Source of the DNA: JAHEFT01 sp964443145
GTDB lineage: Bacteria; Pseudomonadota; Gammaproteobacteria; Xanthomonadales; SZUA-36
Direction: 5' to 3'
Length of the DNA: 21,028 bases
Assembly (NCBI GenBank): GCA_964443145.1
Contig: CAYUBS010000043.1
Coordinates: 1 to 21,028 of the forward strand
Part shown: positions 15,776-21,028 of the stretch, in pieces
How the letters are laid out: each line of letters begins with the position of its first letter
Numbering within the stretch: position 1 is the first letter of the stretch
Made by a program: the position numbers and the translations under genes
The notes under the pieces: model-generated
The model's input: the letters and a program-made list of their open reading frames with translations, nothing else
Database searches by the model: none
Told to the model about the DNA's origin: nothing

Positions 15776-16078
15776 ATGATTACACGAATCGTCAGAATGG
15801 AATTCCAGCCGAAACACGCTGATGAATTCCTGGCACATTTCAACACCATCAAAACCCTGATACGTAACTTCCCGGGCGTCCGGCACCTCGAACTGCACCG
15901 CGACGCCAGCCTGCCTCACGTTTTCTATACCTACAGCGTATGGGACGGAGAAGAGGAACTGGAAACCTATCGCCACAGCGAGTTGTTCAAAACCACCTGG
16001 GCACAGGCCAAAACCTGGTTCGGCGGCAAACCCCAGGCATTCAGCCTGCGCCGGGAACTACTGGTTGACGGAAAATAG
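15776..16078 (+). CDS. small ABM-fold (antibiotic biosynthesis monooxygenase-like) protein
   Basis: A 100-aa protein with the dimeric alpha/beta-barrel (ferredoxin-like) pattern: an N-terminal strand MITRIVRMEF, a helix with DEFLAHFNTIK, the strand segment RHLELHRD (36-43), HVFYTYSVWD (48-57), a helix from EELETYRHSELF (60-71), and a C-terminal strand SLRRELLVDG. Proteins of this shape act as small monooxygenases, heme-degrading enzymes or unknown-function dimers; no diagnostic catalytic residue lets me choose. The ATG at 15776 matches the domain edge. In-frame starts at 15725 (TTG, GAAGG just upstream) and 15740 (ATG) would add 17 or 12 residues. TATGAT at 15739-15744 could be a -10 but has no good -35. 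It lies 18 bases before the M16 peptidase and is divergent from the mutase. Confidence 0.75.
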   Translation: MITRIVRMEFQPKHADEFLAHFNTIKTLIRNFPGVRHLELHRDASLPHVFYTYSVWDGEEELETYRHSELFKTTWAQAKTWFGGKPQAFSLRRELLVDGK

Positions 16079-16096
16079 ATTAAAGCGGAGATATTC

Positions 16097-18913
16097 ATGA
16101 ATAGAACATGGCTGATCACGGCCCTCGCGGCCAGTATCATCGTGACAGGCTGCGATGCACCGATAGAAAGCGGTCCATCCATCAGCTACGAAAAGTACAC
16201 GCTCGATAATGGGCTGGACGTCATCCTGCACGTGGATAACTCCGACCCGGTGGTCGCGATCAACCTGGCGGCGCACGTGGGCTCGTCCCGTGAGAACACT
16301 GGCCGCACCGGATTTGCACATCTGTTCGAGCACCTGCTGTTTCTCGATTCGGAGAACCTGGGCTACGGCGGACTGGATTCGATGAACACGCGGATCGGCG
16401 GCGACGGCACCAACGGATTCACCACCACCGATATGACCCAGTATTTCCAGGCCGTTCCGGCCGATGCGCTGGAAAAAGTGATCTGGGCCGAAGCGGACAA
16501 ACTGGGCTATTTCATCAATACCGTCAGCCAGGCGGTTATCGATACCGAAAAACAGGTGGTAAAAAACGAGAAGCGTCAGCGTGTCGACAATCAACCCTAC
16601 GGACATAACTTCTATGTCATCGGCAAGGCGATGTATCCCGAAGACCACCCGTACAACTGGCAGATCATTGGCTCATTGGATGACCTTGAGGCTGCGACCC
16701 TTGAAGACGTCAAAACCTTCTACCACCGCTGGTACGTGCCCAATAACGTGACGCTGACGCTGTCAGGCGACTTCGACGTGGCGGAAGCCAAACTTCTGAT
16801 CGAGAAGTACTTTGGTGAAATACCGGCCGGGCCGACGGTAGTATCGGGTAATCCCCGCAGTGCCGTGCTGGAAGAAAGTATCTCGCTGTACCACGAGGAC
16901 AACTTTGCCACGGTGCCGCAACTCACCATGGTCTGGCCAACGGTAGGCCAGTTTCACCCGGACAGCCCTGCGCTCGAAATCCTGTCGAATTATCTCTCCG
17001 ACGGCAAGCGGGCGCCACTTAACGAAGTGCTGATCGACGAGCTGAAGCTGACATCCGATGTCGGCACATACAGCTACGGCAAGGAACTGGCCGGGGAATT
17101 CTACGTGCTGGTCAACGCCAATGCGGGTGGCAATCTGAATGAAGTGCAGACCGCCGTGGAAATGGCCTTTCAGCGATTGGAGGAAAACGGCATAGCACAG
17201 GCCGATCTGGATCGGATCAAGGCCGGATTTGAAGTGCAAATCTACGCTCAGCTTGGGAGCGCACTTGGTAAAGCCATTGCACTGGGTCAATACAACGCAC
17301 TGTCGGGCGACCCCGAGCGGATCAACAGCGATATCCGGGAACTGCAGGCCGTGCAGATCGATGATGTCATGCGCGTGTATGACACCTACCTCAAAGGTAA
17401 ACCTTACGTAGTCACCAGCTTTGTTCCCAAAGGTGAGCTCGAACTGGCCCTGGAAGGCAGTACGTTAGCCGAGGTAGTGGAAGAAGTCATTGTCCAGGGT
17501 GCTGAAACCGAGGCAACCGAAACCGAGGAAGTAGCTGAATATGAGCGAACCCCATCCAGCTTTGACCGCACTGTGGAACCGCCTTTTGGCAATCCCTACA
17601 CCCTGCCCTCCCCGATTGTATGGCGTGATCAACTGGACAATGGTGTTGAAGTCTATGGCATCGAATCTGCCGAGACACCGCTGATATATTTTTCGCTGGT
17701 ACTCGACGCGGGTCGCGGGCGTGCAGACATCAGCAAGCCCGCCGTGGCTAACCTGACCGCCGATCTGCTGAATAAGGGCACCGCCAGCAAGACAACCGCC
17801 GAACTGGAAGACGCCATCAAGTCACTGGGTTCAAACATCACGATTTCAGCAGGTGCCACCAGCACCACGGTGAATGGCAGTACGTTGTCCAGAAACTTTG
17901 ACGAAACCATGGCACTGGTTGAAGAGATGCTGCTTGAGCCGCGCTGGGACAGCGAAGAATTTGACCTGCTGAAACGCAAGCAAATCAACAAGATTGATCA
18001 GGACGCCGGGGACCCTACAGCGGTTGCGCGGCGTGAAGCTGCGAAACTGCGTTATCCGGCTGATCATATCTACAGCTACCTGGCTTACGGCACCAAAGAC
18101 AAGCTTGAACCGGTGACGCTGGATGACCTGAAAAGCTTTTACCAGGCCAACTATTCACCCGCACGCACTCGACTGAATATCGTCGGCGATGTCAGCCCGG
18201 ATCTCGTTCGCGCGGCCACCGCCGGACTGTCTGAGCGCTGGAACGTCGCCGCCACTGAGCCTGTTTCGCTGCCAGGGGCCAATCCGGTTGATACCTCTTC
18301 CGTATATTTTTACGACATAGCCGGAGCCAAGCAGTCGGTGTTGCGGATACAGCGGCCCTCACTTTCTGCGCTTGATCCGGACTACCCGCTGACCGATGCG
18401 CTCAACCTGCTGCTGGGCGGAATTTATACATCTCAGCTAATGACCGAACTGCGCGTTAACAAAGGCTACACCTACGGCATCCGCTCCGGCTTCAGTGGCC
18501 AGAAAGACCGCGGAACGTTTGCTATCGGCTCGAGTGTCCGCTCGAACGTGACCCATGAATCGCTCGTGCTGATCCGGGACATTGTCTCCAACTTCGGACC
18601 GGGGTTCACCGAGGATGACCTTATTACCCTCAAAGGCGCAGTGCTAAGAGGCCAGGCGTTAAAAAACGAAACGTTGCGTGCAAAGCTGGGCGTGCTACAG
18701 GACATCAGTAACTTCGGCTACCCGACCGATTTCCAGGCGCAAAGCGCCAGTCAGGTGGAGGCCATGACGCTGGAACAGTTCAAGCAACTGGCCGGCAAGT
18801 ACCTGCGCGCGGACGCCATGCAGTACATCGTGGCAGGCGACGCAGCCTCCCAGGCGGCGCGGCTGAATGAGCTGGGCTTCGGACCGGTTGTGATGCTGGA
18901 AGCGGTCGACTAG
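16097..18913 (+). CDS. M16-family zinc metallopeptidase lipoprotein (two M16 domains)
   Basis: A 938-aa insulinase-family peptidase. The N-terminus is a lipoprotein signal with the lipobox VTGC (Cys19), so it is likely anchored facing the periplasm. The first M16 half (about 30-450) has the inverted zinc motif HLFEH (His75, Glu78 catalytic, His79), and a downstream Glu in KNEKRQR (Glu158) is the probable third ligand. A Glu-rich linker lies at about 455-490. The second half (about 510-930) lacks HxxEH but keeps the partner-domain motif RVNKGYTYGIRSGF, as in two-domain M16 enzymes that enclose the substrate. Length is typical. A GGAG site (16087-16090) lies 6 bases before the ATG. Preceded by the ABM-fold gene at 18 bases; the 3' end overlaps the converging thioredoxin-fold gene by 4 bases. 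The substrate is unknown, probably short peptides. Confidence 0.94.
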   Translation: MNRTWLITALAASIIVTGCDAPIESGPSISYEKYTLDNGLDVILHVDNSDPVVAINLAAHVGSSRENTGRTGFAHLFEHLLFLDSENLGYGGLDSMNTRIGGDGTNGFTTTDMTQYFQAVPADALEKVIWAEADKLGYFINTVSQAVIDTEKQVVKNEKRQRVDNQPYGHNFYVIGKAMYPEDHPYNWQIIGSLDDLEAATLEDVKTFYHRWYVPNNVTLTLSGDFDVAEAKLLIEKYFGEIPAGPTVVSGNPRSAVLEESISLYHEDNFATVPQLTMVWPTVGQFHPDSPALEILSNYLSDGKRAPLNEVLIDELKLTSDVGTYSYGKELAGEFYVLVNANAGGNLNEVQTAVEMAFQRLEENGIAQADLDRIKAGFEVQIYAQLGSALGKAIALGQYNALSGDPERINSDIRELQAVQIDDVMRVYDTYLKGKPYVVTSFVPKGELELALEGSTLAEVVEEVIVQGAETEATETEEVAEYERTPSSFDRTVEPPFGNPYTLPSPIVWRDQLDNGVEVYGIESAETPLIYFSLVLDAGRGRADISKPAVANLTADLLNKGTASKTTAELEDAIKSLGSNITISAGATSTTVNGSTLSRNFDETMALVEEMLLEPRWDSEEFDLLKRKQINKIDQDAGDPTAVARREAAKLRYPADHIYSYLAYGTKDKLEPVTLDDLKSFYQANYSPARTRLNIVGDVSPDLVRAATAGLSERWNVAATEPVSLPGANPVDTSSVYFYDIAGAKQSVLRIQRPSLSALDPDYPLTDALNLLLGGIYTSQLMTELRVNKGYTYGIRSGFSGQKDRGTFAIGSSVRSNVTHESLVLIRDIVSNFGPGFTEDDLITLKGAVLRGQALKNETLRAKLGVLQDISNFGYPTDFQAQSASQVEAMTLEQFKQLAGKYLRADAMQYIVAGDAASQAARLNELGFGPVVMLEAVD

Positions 18914-19683
18914 GGAAAGGCCGAAAACTCCGGATACTCAGGGTATGCCAATTGGATACCCGTCTCACCCGCGGCCACGCGGGTGAGGGCTTCTGCCCGC
19001 AATGCCTCGATATCCAGGGCAAGCTGCATCCTGAAATCACGGACTTCGTTCCAACTATCTTCAAAGTTCTGCGGAGTATCGCCTTCCTTGTAGGCACGCA
19101 GCATCGGCCCTATCACCCCGTATGCCTGGTACAGGCGCTGCGCCTGCAGCTGCTCGAACTCATCAATCTCAGCCAGCAGCAGAAGCAGTTCTTCACCCTC
19201 CGGCTCTGCTGGCGTTTGCAGTACGGCCATCTGGTCAAAATACTGGAGGCTGTCTTCCATATTGATGCTGTAGGCATTTCCCCACTGGTGCCGATTTCCG
19301 TCATTGACGAGGCGGCCGCTGGCCGGGTCAATGATCAAAACGGTGGGTGTTGCATAGTAAACAGGGGGGCCTATGCTGCTGATCACTTCCCCGCCCTTGT
19401 CCAGATAGCCGACATCAACAAAGACCAGTTCGTAGTGTTCATCGATCAGTGACTTGAGGGGTTCCTGGTACAAACGCGAAGCCAGCGCCCGGCTGTCGTG
19501 ACACCAGTTAGCCCCCATCACGACCAGCACTCTTTGGCCCTTCTGTAAGGCAGCCTCCCGCGCGTTGGCAAGGTCAGCCATGGCATCATCGGAAGGCAGA
19601 TACAATTCACCCGGCTCCTGCGCAGAGGCATTGAATGCAGCTACGCTCAGAAGCGCTGCCAGGATCGCCGAAACAAAATTCAT
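18910..19683 (-). CDS. secreted thioredoxin-fold protein with a CxxS motif
   Basis: A 257-aa exported protein. Residues 1-22 are a Sec signal peptide ending NASAQ. The thioredoxin fold follows (about 45-170) with VLVVMGANWCHDSRA, where Cys61 is followed by H-D-S, so the second redox Cys is replaced by Ser. The cis-Pro segment ATPTVLIID is present. The rest (about 175-257) is mostly helical, rich in Glu and Leu, with no motif known to me. A single-Cys centre suggests disulfide isomerase-like, mixed-disulfide or binding activity instead of plain disulfide reduction. The ATG at 19683 starts the signal peptide; a longer in-frame start at 19722 would lie inside the upstream gene. It lies 11 bases downstream of the membrane protein gene and is probably co-transcribed with it. 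Confidence 0.8.
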   Translation of the reverse strand: MNFVSAILAALLSVAAFNASAQEPGELYLPSDDAMADLANAREAALQKGQRVLVVMGANWCHDSRALASRLYQEPLKSLIDEHYELVFVDVGYLDKGGEVISSIGPPVYYATPTVLIIDPASGRLVNDGNRHQWGNAYSINMEDSLQYFDQMAVLQTPAEPEGEELLLLLAEIDEFEQLQAQRLYQAYGVIGPMLRAYKEGDTPQNFEDSWNEVRDFRMQLALDIEALRAEALTRVAAGETGIQLAYPEYPEFSAFP

Positions 19684-19694
19684 TAAGTAATTTT

Positions 19695-21028
19695 TCAAAA
19701 TCTGAATACCCCATTCTTCCATTGGTACTTAATACCCTCTAATGCCGTCAGCCGGGTTGACTGACGCAGCAGGGGAGCCAACCAGGTTTCAACTTCACCC
19801 TTAGCGTAGATTGCTTTTTGTTTACCGCCATGCAGCGGCAAGGTGTACTGGCGATACAACACTGCCTGGCTGGTGTAGAACAAACTGGACGGATCCACAG
19901 CGAGTTCACGCCCTTCCGCCAGGCGTATGTAAAGGCGTTTTCCGTCGGTGCCTATTCGGTGCTTGAGGTTACGCGTAGCCAGGCTCATGACCGGTACCAG
20001 GAAAGCCAGCACGACACCAGAAAGCAAGAGAGGTATCCACAGCTCGTTGGTCTTCTCGCTGATATCCGGCCCCGCCAGGATACGAATCCAGAGATACAGA
20101 GCCAGGGCGCCAACGACCAGGATAATGAACAGAATCAGACCCAGGTGCTCCAGCCACTTCAACGACCACTCCATTTTGGGGTCGCGCTTAAGCCAGTAAA
20201 CACCCGTGGTTGCCGGTACCTGTTCTGCTGCGTTGGCGGGGTCGAGGGTAAGCGGTGGTTCAGTCCAGCGCTTGTGTTTGGCAGTGCCCTTCACCGCAGC
20301 GGCAACCATCAGGCCCGCTGAAAAAATGAGCACGACCAGTGAAATGACGCCCAGCAGCTTGAAGTGCTTTTGCTGGTCATGAATACGGGTCAGGTGAGTA
20401 CGAAACGCCTCATCACCAAACTCGTCAACATCTGCAGTGGCGCTGTCCACACGATAGACCCTGAACTGCTCAAGGTCCGTAACCAGGGCAGCGCCGTCGA
20501 TTGCGGCTACATCGGTTGGATAGGCACCCCCTGGCAATGCAACCAGTACCTGGGCTCCCTGTTCCTGGTCATAAATGACAAGGTCCGCCTCGGCCTTCGA
20601 AAAGTCAGCGGCCTGGATCACCCAAAGGCGGCCATCTGCCCTGCGCGCCAGCATCATCGGAAAGTACCGCTCATTTACGGTCAGGTCGTTGACGGCGCTG
20701 TGCTCACGCCCTGGCAGGAAGGCACCGTCGGTCGATGGAACCAGCTCTACAATCCTTCGGTTATCCGTGTCGGCGATCCACAGCTTGCCTTCGTCACCAT
20801 AGACCAGATCATTTGGGCCAGCCAGCGTGTGATCCGGCAGCAGCTTCTGTGGCTCGCTAGTATTGTTGTCGATTCTCCAGAGCGTATCGCCGGGTGCGTC
20901 CGTCATCAGTAAGCCCGTACCTGACGAATCGGGCAGCACTTTATATTGCCGCTTTGCAAACGCCCCAGGAGTGGCTTCATGCGGACGGCAGGCCCAACTT
21001 TCCGGATTGCAGACCTTGATGGCTGCGG
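19695..21028 (-). CDS. membrane protein with NHL/beta-propeller-like N-terminal part (5' partial)
   Basis: The frame stays open to the right edge of the window with no Met codon in the last 89 bases, so the N-terminus is outside; 443 residues are visible. About 29-210 resemble NHL or SMP-30-type propeller blades, with repeated segments such as GPNDLVYGDEGKLWIADTDN (20 residues) and ADGRLWVIQA. Three hydrophobic segments follow, at about 224-246, 295-316 and 330-349. A C-terminal soluble domain (about 355-443) contains RLYIRLAEGRELAVDPSSL and resembles a small beta-rich, PH-like domain. It is likely a membrane-anchored sensor or scaffold with an extracytoplasmic propeller. The second gene of the pair is the secreted CxxS thioredoxin-fold protein. 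An internal GTG at 20939 is not needed as a start. Function unknown. Confidence 0.75.
   Translation of the reverse strand, partial: AAIKVCNPESWACRPHEATPGAFAKRQYKVLPDSSGTGLLMTDAPGDTLWRIDNNTSEPQKLLPDHTLAGPNDLVYGDEGKLWIADTDNRRIVELVPSTDGAFLPGREHSAVNDLTVNERYFPMMLARRADGRLWVIQAADFSKAEADLVIYDQEQGAQVLVALPGGAYPTDVAAIDGAALVTDLEQFRVYRVDSATADVDEFGDEAFRTHLTRIHDQQKHFKLLGVISLVVLIFSAGLMVAAAVKGTAKHKRWTEPPLTLDPANAAEQVPATTGVYWLKRDPKMEWSLKWLEHLGLILFIILVVGALALYLWIRILAGPDISEKTNELWIPLLLSGVVLAFLVPVMSLATRNLKHRIGTDGKRLYIRLAEGRELAVDPSSLFYTSQAVLYRQYTLPLHGGKQKAIYAKGEVETWLAPLLRQSTRLTALEGIKYQWKNGVFRF

Noticed and set aside
20850..20939. GTG at 20939 as the true start of the propeller-type membrane protein
   Set aside because: The frame continues open to the window edge, with protein-like sequence and no ribosome site before the GTG; the gene is better read as 5' partial.

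Overview
The window reads as chromosomal DNA of a gammaproteobacterium, probably from a metagenome or draft assembly. It is moderately GC-rich and gene-dense, with Shine-Dalgarno-led genes, lipoprotein and Sec signals typical of Gram-negatives, and a scaffold gap of exactly 100 N. The taxonomic call is inference from protein style only; no rRNA or marker gene is present. No tRNA, rRNA, IS element, CRISPR array or phage gene was seen.

Left region (1-7447): a LysR-type regulator (99-947, minus) is divergent from a tightly packed plus-strand operon of three unusual metabolic genes. These are a PLP fold-type I aminotransferase (1155-2453), a 776-aa transketolase-like ThDP enzyme (2467-4797), and an 877-aa protein joining a complete GcvT (aminomethyltransferase) domain to a complete serine hydroxymethyltransferase domain (4814-7447). 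The shared intergenic region holds an AT-rich palindrome overlapping the -35 of a good sigma70-like promoter, then a leader with three consecutive inverted repeats. Combining PLP transamination, ThDP ketol chemistry and folate C1/PLP aldol chemistry under one LysR regulator looks like a dedicated pathway. I cannot name its substrate, and it is the best candidate here for an undescribed system.

Middle region (7479-15629, minus): an operon for propionyl-CoA to succinyl-CoA. In transcription order it runs methylmalonyl-CoA mutase (split by the gap), propionyl-CoA carboxylase beta, propionyl-CoA carboxylase alpha (biotin carboxylase plus BCCP), MeaB GTPase, a methylmalonyl-CoA epimerase-like VOC protein with an altered metal ligand, and a FabD-like acyltransferase that is not a usual member of this pathway. 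A perfect 9-bp inverted repeat (15666-15689) just upstream of the mutase is a likely repressor operator.

Right region (15776-21028): a small ABM-fold protein and a two-domain M16 zinc-metallopeptidase lipoprotein lie on the plus strand. They converge, with a 4-bp overlap, on a minus-strand pair: a secreted thioredoxin-fold protein with a CxxS motif, preceded by a membrane protein with a beta-propeller-like N-terminal part that runs off the right edge of the window.

The left operon and the propionate operon converge at 7448-7478 and may be linked through amino-acid breakdown feeding propionyl-CoA, but the sequence does not prove that link. The only non-coding stretches over 100 bases are 948-1154 (promoter and structured leader) and 15630-15775 (operator region). 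No gene-free stretch exceeds 300 bases.
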